Source: Collinsella sp. (GTDB lineage Bacteria; Actinomycetota; Coriobacteriia; Coriobacteriales; Coriobacteriaceae). Taken from it: 6,258 bases of DNA. The DNA lies in NCBI GenBank assembly GCA_022728415.1, contig JAIJJM010000132.1, forward strand, positions 1 through 6,258. Direction: 5' to 3'. Of the stretch, positions 1-5,697 are shown piece by piece. Made by a program: the position numbers and the translations under genes. The notes below the pieces were generated by a model, which saw only the letters and a list, made by a program, of their open reading frames with translations, was not told where the DNA came from and ran no database searches. Each line of letters opens with the position of its first letter. Positions within the stretch are counted from its first letter, which is position 1.

Positions 1-2251
1 GGCCGATGCCGTCGCGCAGGAAGTCCATGTTGCGGAGGTGTTCCTTCCAGCCGCGATCCAGTTCCTCAAGCAGGAAGTAACGCAGCAGGTCCGCGTACAG
101 CGGCCCGGCCTCTTCCCGCAACTGGGCCATGATGGACTGCACCAGTTCCTGCGCCTCTTCACGGGTCGGCAGGGGCGCATCGCCGGGCAGCACGCGGTCG
201 ATGTTCATGACCTCGGACAGGCGGGCGCGCACGGGCTTTTCATCTTCGATGTCGCGTGCGGCCTTGGAAACTTCGAGCCCGGCATACATATCGTCCAGCA
301 GATCGGACAAATACTCGTTCAGGATGGGCTCAAGATCCGGCTCCTGCATCAGATCCCGGCGCAGGCTGTAGATGACGGTACGCTGCTGGTTCATGACGTT
401 GTCATAGTCCAGCAGGGTCTTACGGATTTCAAAGTGATGGCCTTCCACGCGCTTCTGGGCATTCTCGATGGCGCGGGAAACCATGTTGTTCTCGATGGGC
501 TCGCCTTCCTGCATCCCGAGTTTCTGCATGAGCCCGGAAAGGCGGTCGGAACCGAACAGGCGCATGAGATCGTCTTCGAGCGACAGATAGAAGCGCGAGG
601 AGCCCGGATCGCCCTGACGGCCGGAACGGCCGCGCAACTGGTTGTCGATACGGCGGCTCTCGTGGCGTTCGGTGCCGAGGATGTGCAGGCCGCCGAGTTC
701 GACGACGCCTTCCCCGAGCTTGATGTCCGTACCGCGCCCCGCCATGTTGGTGGCGATGGTCACCTTGCCGGCCTGACCGGCCTGCGCGACGATTTCGGCT
801 TCCTGCGCGTGGTGCTTGGCGTTGAGCACGCTGTGCGGCACGCCTTCGCGTTTCAGGAGCTGCGAAATGAGTTCGGACGTTTCGATGGAAATCGTACCCA
901 CCAACACGGGCTGGCCCGTGGCGTGCAGTTCCTTGATGGCCTGAATGATGGCCTGCATCTTTTCACGCCGCGTCCGGTAGATGAGGTCCGGCATGTCCTT
1001 GCGGACCATGGGGCGGTTCGGCGGAATGGTGGACACTTCCAGACCGTAGATCTGGGCGAATTCCACGGCTTCGGTGTCGGCCGTGCCGGTCATGCCCGAC
1101 AGCTTGTCATACATGCGGAAATAGTTCTGGAACGTGATGGTGGCCAGCGTGCGGCTCTCGCGGGCGACGGTGACGCCCTCCTTGGCCTCGATGGCCTGGT
1201 GCAAGCCCTCGGAATAGCGGCGGCCCTCCATGATGCGACCGGTGAACTCGTCGACGATCTTGACCTCGCCGTTCGTGACCACGTACTGCTTGTCGCGATG
1301 GAACATGTACTGGGCCTTCAACGCCTGCTGCAGGTGGTTGACCAGCTGGCCCGAAAAGTCGGCGTAGATGTCCTCGATACCCAGACGGCGCTCGATCTTC
1401 TTAAGACCGCGCTCGGTGGCGGCGATGGTGTGCTTGGCCTCATCCATGACGTAGTCGCCCGTGGGCTCGACATCCTCGGTGGCGGTGAGCATGTCGTGCG
1501 ACACGTCCTCACCGCGCTCCAGGCCGCGCACGGCGCGCGCGAAGTCCTTATAGGTGCTGGCGGACTTGGTGCCGGCGCCCGAGATGATGAGCGGCGTTCT
1601 GGCCTCATCGATCAGGATGGAGTCGACCTCGTCGACGATGGCATAGTTGTGGCCGCGCTGTACGCGCTGCTCGGGGCGGGTGACCATGTTGTCGCGCAGG
1701 TAGTCGAAACCGAACTCGGAGTTGGTGCCGTAGGTGACGTCTGCCTGGTAGGCCGGACGCTTGAGCTCGAGCCGCATATTGTTCTGGAGCAGACCGACGG
1801 TCATCCCCAGGTACTTGTAGATGCGGCCCATCCACTCAGAGTCGCGCTTTGCCAGGTAATCGTTGACGGTAACGACATGCACGCCCTTGCCGGCGATAGC
1901 GTTGAGGTAGCCGGCCAAGGTGGAGACAAGGGTCTTGCCTTCGCCGGTCTTCATCTCGGCGATATGGCCCTCGTGAAGCGCCATGGCGCCGATGAGCTGC
2001 ACATCAAAGTGGCGCATGCCCATGGTGCGCTTGGAAGCCTCGCGCACGGTGGCAAAGGCCTCGGGGAGCATATCGTCGAGCGACTCGCCGTTGGCGTAGC
2101 GCTCACGGAACTTATCGGTCTGGGCGCGGAGCTCCTCCTCGGTCATCTTCTCAAACTGGGGCTCAAGACCGTTGATCTGGTCGACGATCTTGTAGTAGCG
2201 CTTAAGGTCCTTATCGGATCCAAAGGACAGCAGCTTTGACATGAATCCCAT
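1..2251 (-). CDS. secA: Preprotein translocase motor ATPase SecA (partial; C-terminus beyond left edge)
   Basis: SecA is the cytoplasmic ATPase that drives unfolded preproteins through the SecYEG channel. The reading frame runs from ATG at 2251 to the left edge, 750 complete codons. An AAGGA motif about 7 nt upstream fixes this start; the in-frame Met4 lies too far from it. Walker A (TGEGKT, Lys106) and the DEVDSILIDEA Walker B box (Asp207) mark the first nucleotide-binding domain. The preprotein cross-linking domain follows, with IVDEFTGRIMEGRR near residues 335-350. NBD2 holds ATNMAGRGTDI and the arginine-finger motif QLRGRSGRQGD near 538-548. The frame ends in the helical scaffold at MDFLRDGIG; I estimate 80-150 residues are missing, including any C-terminal zinc motif. 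Glu codon use flips between residues 365 and 394 (32 GAG:1 GAA before, 11 GAG:25 GAA after), so the gene may be a hybrid of two sources. It is separated from rpmE by a terminator and probably has its own promoter. Confidence 0.97.
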   Translation of the reverse strand, partial: MGFMSKLLSFGSDKDLKRYYKIVDQINGLEPQFEKMTEEELRAQTDKFRERYANGESLDDMLPEAFATVREASKRTMGMRHFDVQLIGAMALHEGHIAEMKTGEGKTLVSTLAGYLNAIAGKGVHVVTVNDYLAKRDSEWMGRIYKYLGMTVGLLQNNMRLELKRPAYQADVTYGTNSEFGFDYLRDNMVTRPEQRVQRGHNYAIVDEVDSILIDEARTPLIISGAGTKSASTYKDFARAVRGLERGEDVSHDMLTATEDVEPTGDYVMDEAKHTIAATERGLKKIERRLGIEDIYADFSGQLVNHLQQALKAQYMFHRDKQYVVTNGEVKIVDEFTGRIMEGRRYSEGLHQAIEAKEGVTVARESRTLATITFQNYFRMYDKLSGMTGTADTEAVEFAQIYGLEVSTIPPNRPMVRKDMPDLIYRTRREKMQAIIQAIKELHATGQPVLVGTISIETSELISQLLKREGVPHSVLNAKHHAQEAEIVAQAGQAGKVTIATNMAGRGTDIKLGEGVVELGGLHILGTERHESRRIDNQLRGRSGRQGDPGSSRFYLSLEDDLMRLFGSDRLSGLMQKLGMQEGEPIENNMVSRAIENAQKRVEGHHFEIRKTLLDYDNVMNQQRTVIYSLRRDLMQEPDLEPILNEYLSDLLDDMYAGLEVSKAARDIEDEKPVRARLSEVMNIDRVLPGDAPLPTREEAQELVQSIMAQLREEAGPLYADLLRYFLLEELDRGWKEHLRNMDFLRDGIG

Positions 2252-2297
2252 GTTGTTTCCTTTTTGGCCATCGCCCGTGCCATGCAGCTCCGAGCGA

Positions 2298-2327
2298 GTT
2301 AAACACAGATAGTTGTACTTTAGCCAA
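2298..2327 (-). promoter_or_regulatory. Weak candidate promoter for secA
   Basis: Reading the minus strand, TTGGCT (2327-2322; 4 of 6 matches to the -35 consensus) lies 18 nt before TTTAAC (2303-2298; 4 of 6 matches to the -10). This would start transcription near 2291 and leave a leader of about 40 nt before the secA ATG. The match is poor. The support is mainly positional: a terminator ends the upstream transcript at about 2513, so secA needs its own promoter in this gap. Confidence 0.25.
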
Positions 2328-2382
2328 ACAGGACGCACCCTATGCGGTCGACCTCAACCGCCACGTAATAACTACGACCAAC

Positions 2383-2413
2383 CTGCCAAAAAGGGACTGG
2401 TTTATTTTGGCAG
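2383..2413. repeat. Intergenic inverted repeat (9-bp perfect stem)
   Basis: CTGCCAAAA (2383-2391) is exactly complementary to TTTTGGCAG (2405-2413), with a 13-nt loop containing GGGAC. It lies in the gene-free stretch between secA and rpmE. It looks like one of the short dispersed intergenic hairpins seen in Coriobacteriia rather than a terminator, because no gene ends close by and no clean T tract follows. The dispersed-family assignment is inference. Confidence 0.5.
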
Positions 2414-2463
2414 CTTTTATCTGGGAAAACGCCGTCTCTCTGCCATTTGGTGCAAACCAACCT

Positions 2464-2496
2464 GTCCCCTCCGCACCAATCTGGTGCAATGGGGAC
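2464..2496. repeat. Intergenic hairpin with GTCCCC/GGGGAC outer arms
   Basis: GTCCCC (2464-2469) pairs with GGGGAC (2491-2496). After a 3x3 internal loop, GCACCA (2473-2478) pairs with TGGTGC (2482-2487) around a 3-nt loop. Copies of the GGTGCAA word also lie just outside, at about 2449-2455 and, inverted, at about 2505-2511. The outer arms match those of the hairpin at 3211-3243. The symmetry suggests a dispersed REP-like element or a folded RNA; no protein in this stretch is convincing. Confidence 0.5.
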
Positions 2497-2512
2497 GAGC
2501 TAGCTTGCACCA

Positions 2513-2556
2513 ATAAAAAGAAAAGGGCCGCGCACCCAAACGGATGCACGGCCCTT
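2513..2556 (-). terminator. Intrinsic terminator of rpmE
   Basis: A 12-bp stem with one mismatch pairs 2545-2556 with 2523-2534 around a 10-nt loop. On the minus strand it is followed by a T-rich run (TTTTCTTTTTATT). It begins 35 nt after the rpmE stop codon and faces the right way to end that transcript before secA. Confidence 0.88.
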
Positions 2557-2591
2557 ATGCCATGAATGCGAGCGATTCCGCGGCGAGCTAT

Positions 2592-3017
2592 TTACTCAGC
2601 AGCCTCGGTGGTCTCGGCCTCGGCAGCGGCCTCCTCGACGGGAGCCTCTGCGGGAGCCTCGGCGGCCTGCTTGGCAGCCTCCTCGGCAAACTTAGCGGCA
2701 CGCTTAGCCTTCTCGGCAGCCTTAGCCTCAGCGGCGGCCTTGCGAGCGGCCTCGGCCTCAGCAGCCTTGGCGGCCTTGGCAGCCTTGGCCTCCTCAGCCT
2801 TCTTGAGCTGGGCGGCAGCGGCGCCACCGAACTTGTCGGCGAAGCGCTGGACGCGTCCACCGGTGTCGACGAACTTCTGCTGGCCGGTGTAGAACGGGTG
2901 GCACTCGTTGCAAAGCTCGACCTTCATCTCGGACACGGTAGCGTGCGTCTTGAAGGTGTTGCCACAGGAGCACGTCACCGTGCACTCGACATACTGGGGA
3001 TGGATACCCTGCTTCAT
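2592..3017 (-). CDS. rpmE: 50S ribosomal protein L31 (bL31), zinc-type, with long Ala/Lys/Glu-rich C-terminal extension
   Basis: bL31 is a small protein of the large ribosomal subunit that contacts the central protuberance and helps bridge the two subunits. The N-terminal 65 residues are a full L31 domain: MKQGIHP at the start, zinc ligands Cys16, Cys18, Cys36 and Cys39 (a CxC plus CxxC pattern), and the conserved [20 protein letters not shown] segment. This is the zinc-binding (C+) paralogue type. Residues 66-141 are a low-complexity tail, first Ala/Lys-rich (basic and helical, about 70-110), then Ala/Glu/Pro-rich and acidic to the end. That makes the protein about twice the usual length of about 70 residues. 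I recall such tails in Coriobacteriia L31, so it is probably natural. AAGGAG 7 nt upstream supports the ATG at 3017. The gene stands alone between a structured leader and its own terminator. Confidence 0.97.
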   Translation of the reverse strand: MKQGIHPQYVECTVTCSCGNTFKTHATVSEMKVELCNECHPFYTGQQKFVDTGGRVQRFADKFGGAAAAQLKKAEEAKAAKAAKAAEAEAARKAAAEAKAAEKAKRAAKFAEEAAKQAAEAPAEAPVEEAAAEAETTEAAE

Positions 3018-3095
3018 GGTAGGACTCCTTATTGGTCAGGCGCTGGTTACCGATCAGCGCATAAGGCGTCTTGGTTTCCGACCAAGACAACAAAC
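3018..3095 (-). ncRNA. Structured 5' leader of rpmE, candidate L31 autoregulatory leader
   Basis: The untranslated leader folds into two hairpins. The first is a perfect 8-bp stem, GTCTTGGT/ACCAAGAC, with a 5-nt loop (3088-3068). The second is GCGCTG/CAGCGC (3060-3040). Immediately before the Shine-Dalgarno, GACCAA (3038-3033) is complementary to TTGGTC inside hairpin 1 (3085-3080), so a competing pairing could change access to the ribosome-binding site. Ribosomal protein genes often carry leaders bound by their own product, and L31 leader motifs, including a Coriobacteria class, have been proposed computationally. I recall that class but cannot match this sequence to its model here. Confidence 0.5.
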
Positions 3096-3101
3096 TCGGC
3101 T

Positions 3102-3130
3102 ATGGTACCACGGCGCCGCGCGTCCCACAA
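3102..3130 (-). promoter_or_regulatory. Candidate rpmE promoter
   Basis: On the minus strand TTGTGG (3130-3125) lies 17 nt before TACCAT (3107-3102; 4 of 6 matches to TATAAT). The implied start near 3095 falls just before the first leader hairpin. The spacing is good but the -35 match is weak (3 of 6). Confidence 0.35.
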
Positions 3131-3210
3131 AAGGTTCACGGTCTTTTCGGAACGACACGAATCTGACCCATCGAAACACATCTCCACCGTTCCTTCAACT
3201 GGGAAAATGC

Positions 3211-3243
3211 CGTCCCCGGGGCCTGAGAAGGGCCCCGGGGACG
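3211..3243. repeat. Perfect 13-bp GC-rich intergenic hairpin
   Basis: Positions 3211-3223 are perfectly complementary to 3231-3243, with a 7-nt loop. The outermost bases are CGTCCCC/GGGGACG, the same outer arms as the hairpin at 2464-2496. No strong T tract follows on either strand and no plus-strand gene ends nearby. It is therefore unlikely to be a standard terminator and is better viewed as a dispersed intergenic palindrome. Confidence 0.6.
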
Positions 3244-3306
3244 TTCGACTGACTGCGGGAACGGCCTTTCCGCTCAATGTGTTCGGCTGAGATCGGAAAT
3301 CAACCA

Positions 3307-3325
3307 AACTGAACTAGGTTCAGTT
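3307..3325. promoter_or_regulatory. 19-bp dyad, possible operator or small hairpin
   Basis: AACTGAAC (3307-3314) and GTTCAGTT (3318-3325) are a perfect 8-bp inverted repeat around 3 nt. It lies downstream of the accessory operon terminator and about 180 bp upstream of the rpmE promoter candidate. It could bind a dimeric regulator or be a remnant repeat. No gene start is close enough to assign it. Confidence 0.3.
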
Positions 3326-3334
3326 GACATGGTT

Positions 3335-3365
3335 AAAAACGGGGGCGACGCTTTTGCGTCGCCCC
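3335..3365 (-). terminator. Intrinsic terminator of the ABC transporter / small secreted protein operon
   Basis: GGGGCGACGC (3365-3356 read on the minus strand) pairs perfectly over 10 bp with 3351-3342 around a 4-nt AAAA loop. It is followed on the minus strand by CGTTTTT. It starts 18 nt after the stop codon of the small secreted protein and closes that operon. Confidence 0.92.
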
Positions 3366-3383
3366 TCGTCCCAGCCGGTTGCT

Positions 3384-3728
3384 TTAGTTGTACACACGGT
3401 AGTTACACTTGAACTGGGTTATGTGTCCATAGTTTGAGCCGTACCAACCCGACGTATAGCTGATTGCCTCTGCGCCTAGATAGTCGTAGCCCTTGTTGTA
3501 GCGAAGCTGACGGTAGGTCGTGTCGTACTCTGCTACGTAAAACGTGTCTCCAGAGAAGGCTTTGTACCGGTCCTTAACCGTCGAAGCCATGTACGCGGGT
3601 TCGACATCGCCTTTCTCCCCGTTGAGCGCATAGACGGGTGCCGCGATTCCGCATAAAGCCGTTGCCGCGAGGATGGCGTAGACAGCCATGCGCGACGCAT
3701 TGGACTTCAGCTGTTCAAATAGTTTCAT
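3384..3728 (-). CDS. Small secreted Tyr-rich protein, function unknown (candidate peptide cargo or bacteriocin-like protein)
   Basis: I do not recognise the family. The 114-residue protein starts at ATG 3728. A strong GGAGGT lies 7 nt upstream, and the longer GTG start at 3737 would overlap that ribosome-binding site. Residues 1-34 form a clear Sec signal peptide: a basic start (Lys2, Lys8, Arg13), a hydrophobic core (AVYAILAATALCGIAA) and a probable cleavage site after PVYA. It has no lipobox. The mature chain is about 80 residues with 13 tyrosines, one cysteine (in FKCNYRVYN near the end), aromatic/glycine stretches such as GWYGSNYG, and no further membrane segment. The gene follows the single-chain ABC transporter by 1 nt, so the two are probably translationally coupled and made together, and a terminator follows. 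The size, signal peptide and neighbouring ABC genes recall small Sec-secreted bacteriocins such as the lactococcin 972 group, but I cannot see that family's motifs clearly. A transporter accessory protein is an alternative. Confidence 0.85.
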   Translation of the reverse strand: MKLFEQLKSNASRMAVYAILAATALCGIAAPVYALNGEKGDVEPAYMASTVKDRYKAFSGDTFYVAEYDTTYRQLRYNKGYDYLGAEAISYTSGWYGSNYGHITQFKCNYRVYN

Positions 3729-3729
3729 G

Positions 3730-5544
3730 TCATTCACCTCCCTCGTATGTATCGAGGTATTCCTGCTTGAGCGTCTGCGAGGACGACTTGATCTTTTCCA
3801 CGAGCGTGCCGGCCTCGATGAAGTAGAACGAGTTGGTGAGGTCTGCCAGGTCGTCGAGTAGATGGCTTGAAATGAGCACGCTGCGTCCCCGCGCCACCTC
3901 GCTGCGCATCGCGTCGCAGGAGGTTTTCCGTTTTCCCGGATCGAGGCCGTTCAGCGGTTCATCGAGGATGAGGTACGGGCAATCGGTCGCTATCGCCATG
4001 GCAAGCTTTACCTGCTGCTTCATTCCTGTCGAGAGTTTACGGGTCGGCTTGTCGAGATATGGGGAGATTCCGAGGGAGTCGCAGAGCGAGTCGATGTCGG
4101 CGGCCGATTTCCACGCCTCCCTAACGAAAGCAAGGTGCTCGATGGCCGATAGCGTGGGATAGAGATCCGCGCCGCCTGAAGAGCTCAGGTAGACGAGTTC
4201 TGCAAATTCGGCTGATCGACGTTGGCTGATTCCGTCTGCCGCCAGGCTTCCCGAGCGGATGCGGGTGGGAAATTGGCCCGACAGCGCTTCAAGAAGGGTG
4301 GTTTTCCCCGAGCCGTTGGGAGCAACGAGGCCCGCCGCCGTTCCCGGGCTCAGGAAAAGCGACCCGATTGAAAGTATCGTCGTGCTTCCGTATCCCACGC
4401 TCGCGTCTAGAAGCTCGAGCCCATGGTGCTTTTTCGCGGGTCCAGGCTGTTTGGGGGAACGTGTCGCAACGGCGCCGACCGTAAAAAAGACCGCGACGTA
4501 TGCCAGGGCCACGGCAAGCATCGATGCGCTGCCTGAACCGGAGCCAATGAATTCTGTCGGGAAGCATCCTACGTAACCCGTTGCCTCGATAGGCGAGAAT
4601 ACGGGCAGTGGCAGGAGCCCGAGCACGGCATTATGCCCTAGTGCCGAATCGGACAATAACGGGAATGCCGGGGCCGCGACAAGCAGCGCGGAGGTAAGGG
4701 GGCCCGCGAGGACGCGCCTCGTTGCGGTCGATAGGACGGCGGAGCAAACGGATATCAAGGTTCCGCCCGCAAGCAGCGCGAGAAGCAGGGCTGTGAAGAC
4801 GTTTCCCGCGGTCGTGGTGGTAAGCGCGCCGTCATGGAAGAAGGCGATCGGGTACCCAATTTGCCCGAAGCCGTTTAGGGCCAAGGCGTAAATGCCCCCG
4901 GGTGCGAGGCCGGCGAGGAGCATCGCGGTCCCCGCGACGATTATCGAAAACACGATCTGAATAAGGCGCTGGAATTTGGGCACGGGCGCCTTTGCCGCCA
5001 GGGTCGCAGGCCTTGTGGCGCCGAGCACGAGTATCGACGAGAGAAGGAAGGGGATGAAGGGAAGGAAAGACGGCGCCGTGGCAATGGCGTAAGGCAGGAA
5101 GGAAAGGAATGGCAGGTCGTTTGCGGAGGCCGGGATATCCGTGATGCCGGAGCTGCTCAGGGCACGGCAATATGCGAGCGCCGCGTCATTGGTCTCTCGG
5201 TCTCCCACGATGGACCCGGATTGGAAGCCTTCGCCCATGAGCGCGTAGTAGCTCTCGGCAGAATCGAGAAAGGCGGCGTCGGTTTGAGCGGCAAGGGCGG
5301 CGTTCGCGTATCTTGCAAGCTCCGCGTCATTTTGCTGCTCTGGAGATAGGTCTGTGCCGCTGGCCTGGGGCGCGCGCGTATTGAATGCGTCGACAAAGCT
5401 CTGCATGCCCTGTTTCATAAAGAAGGGCCCGTAGATGGGTGAATTGAACGCAATGGGGATGGAGAAGGCTGCAGCGAGAACGAGCGTACAAATCCATACG
5501 GCCCTGTCTCTTAGGATTAGTTTGAGAAGAAGTCGACAGTACAT
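3730..5544 (-). CDS. Single-chain ABC transporter: N-terminal ABC-2-like membrane domain fused to C-terminal ATPase
   Basis: This 604-residue protein carries both halves of an exporter. The membrane domain has TM1 at about 14-33, a large extracytoplasmic loop (about 40-145), then five more likely segments near 150-176, 194-222, 248-272, 280-298 and 340-361, an ABC-2-like layout with both ends cytoplasmic. A Pro/Lys-rich linker (about 362-375) leads to the ATPase domain: Walker A APNGSGKT (Lys414), signature LSTGMKQQ (504-511), Walker B YLILDEP (Asp528, Glu529), D-loop LNGLDP and switch His561. The Q-loop glutamine is missing; the region reads YLSSSGG (452-458). In bacteria ABC-2 permeases and ATPases are usually separate proteins, so the fusion in this order is uncommon. 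It would work as a homodimer at the membrane; the substrate is unknown. The ATG at 5544 has a modest AGGTG about 7 nt upstream. The gene lies downstream of another ATPase gene and is coupled to the small secreted protein, which suggests export of, or immunity to, that product. Confidence 0.93.
   Translation of the reverse strand: MYCRLLLKLILRDRAVWICTLVLAAAFSIPIAFNSPIYGPFFMKQGMQSFVDAFNTRAPQASGTDLSPEQQNDAELARYANAALAAQTDAAFLDSAESYYALMGEGFQSGSIVGDRETNDAALAYCRALSSSGITDIPASANDLPFLSFLPYAIATAPSFLPFIPFLLSSILVLGATRPATLAAKAPVPKFQRLIQIVFSIIVAGTAMLLAGLAPGGIYALALNGFGQIGYPIAFFHDGALTTTTAGNVFTALLLALLAGGTLISVCSAVLSTATRRVLAGPLTSALLVAAPAFPLLSDSALGHNAVLGLLPLPVFSPIEATGYVGCFPTEFIGSGSGSASMLAVALAYVAVFFTVGAVATRSPKQPGPAKKHHGLELLDASVGYGSTTILSIGSLFLSPGTAAGLVAPNGSGKTTLLEALSGQFPTRIRSGSLAADGISQRRSAEFAELVYLSSSGGADLYPTLSAIEHLAFVREAWKSAADIDSLCDSLGISPYLDKPTRKLSTGMKQQVKLAMAIATDCPYLILDEPLNGLDPGKRKTSCDAMRSEVARGRSVLISSHLLDDLADLTNSFYFIEAGTLVEKIKSSSQTLKQEYLDTYEGGE
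3736..3741 (-). promoter_or_regulatory. Ribosome-binding site deciding the start of the small secreted protein
   Basis: GGAGGT lies inside the last codons of the ABC transporter gene, 7 nt before ATG 3728. The upstream stop (TGA, 3732-3730) and this ATG are separated by one base, a classic layout for translational coupling. The site also excludes the alternative GTG at 3737, which overlaps it. Confidence 0.8.
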
Positions 5545-5563
5545 TTAGAAGCACCTACGTTCC

Positions 5564-5695
5564 TCAAAGAATTGTTAGATTAAAAGTAACAGACCGGATG
5601 AAGATACGTGCGACGGGGGCGAGGCGAATGGCTGAGCGGTATCGATATGCGGGTTCAACGGTATCACATTGGCCACATAGATTTTTAACTTGCAT
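5564..5695 (-). CDS. Possible 43-residue ORF between the two ABC genes
   Basis: An ATG at 5695 lies 2 nt after the stop of the upstream ATPase, behind a purine-rich GGGCGGG stretch. The frame runs 43 codons to TGA, ending 19 nt before the transporter start. The product has a CGQC pair near its start and is basic; it has no signal peptide or clear membrane segment. It contains VEPAY, also present just after the signal-peptide cleavage region of the small secreted protein, with similar DNA there (about 12 of 15 bases). It could be a small peptide gene, a decayed copy of that gene, or chance. No convincing promoter was seen in the 5545-5697 gap, so the whole run is probably one transcript. Confidence 0.3.
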   Translation of the reverse strand: MQVKNLCGQCDTVEPAYRYRSAIRLAPVARIFIRSVTFNLTIL

Positions 5696-5697
5696 TT

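Noticed and set aside
38..2239. 733-codon open frame on the plus strand
   Set aside because: It is exactly antisense to secA, whose motifs are unmistakable on the minus strand. Long antisense frames are expected in GC-rich genes with this codon bias, and the product has no recognisable domain.
2313..2549. Overlapping short frames on both strands between secA and rpmE
   Set aside because: They cross hairpins and the rpmE terminator and show no domain or ribosome-binding site.
2588..2860. 90-codon Pro/Arg/Leu-rich minus-strand frame
   Set aside because: It is an out-of-frame reading of the rpmE tail.
2544..3290. Plus-strand frames of 248 and 108 codons (Leu/Ser/Gly-rich or Ala/Ser-rich)
   Set aside because: They are antisense to rpmE and its Ala-rich tail. 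The low complexity simply mirrors the repetitive rpmE DNA.
3047..3307. 86-codon minus-strand frame upstream of rpmE
   Set aside because: It overlaps the candidate rpmE promoter, the leader hairpins and the perfect 13-bp palindrome, has no good ribosome-binding site and resembles no protein family.
3384..3728. Firm assignment of the small protein to the lactococcin 972 bacteriocin family
   Set aside because: Size, signal peptide and context fit, but the family's typical N-terminal mature motifs are not visible, so it is kept only as a possibility.
3384..3737. Longer GTG start (3737) for the small secreted protein
   Set aside because: The GTG overlaps the strong GGAGGT that is correctly spaced for the ATG at 3728.
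3833..4576. Plus-strand frames of 109 and 105 codons
   Set aside because: They are antisense to the ATPase domain of the fused transporter and have no independent support.
5545..5697. Internal promoter before the fused transporter
   Set aside because: No pair of -35/-10 boxes with reasonable matches and spacing was found on the minus strand, so read-through from the upstream ATPase gene is more likely.
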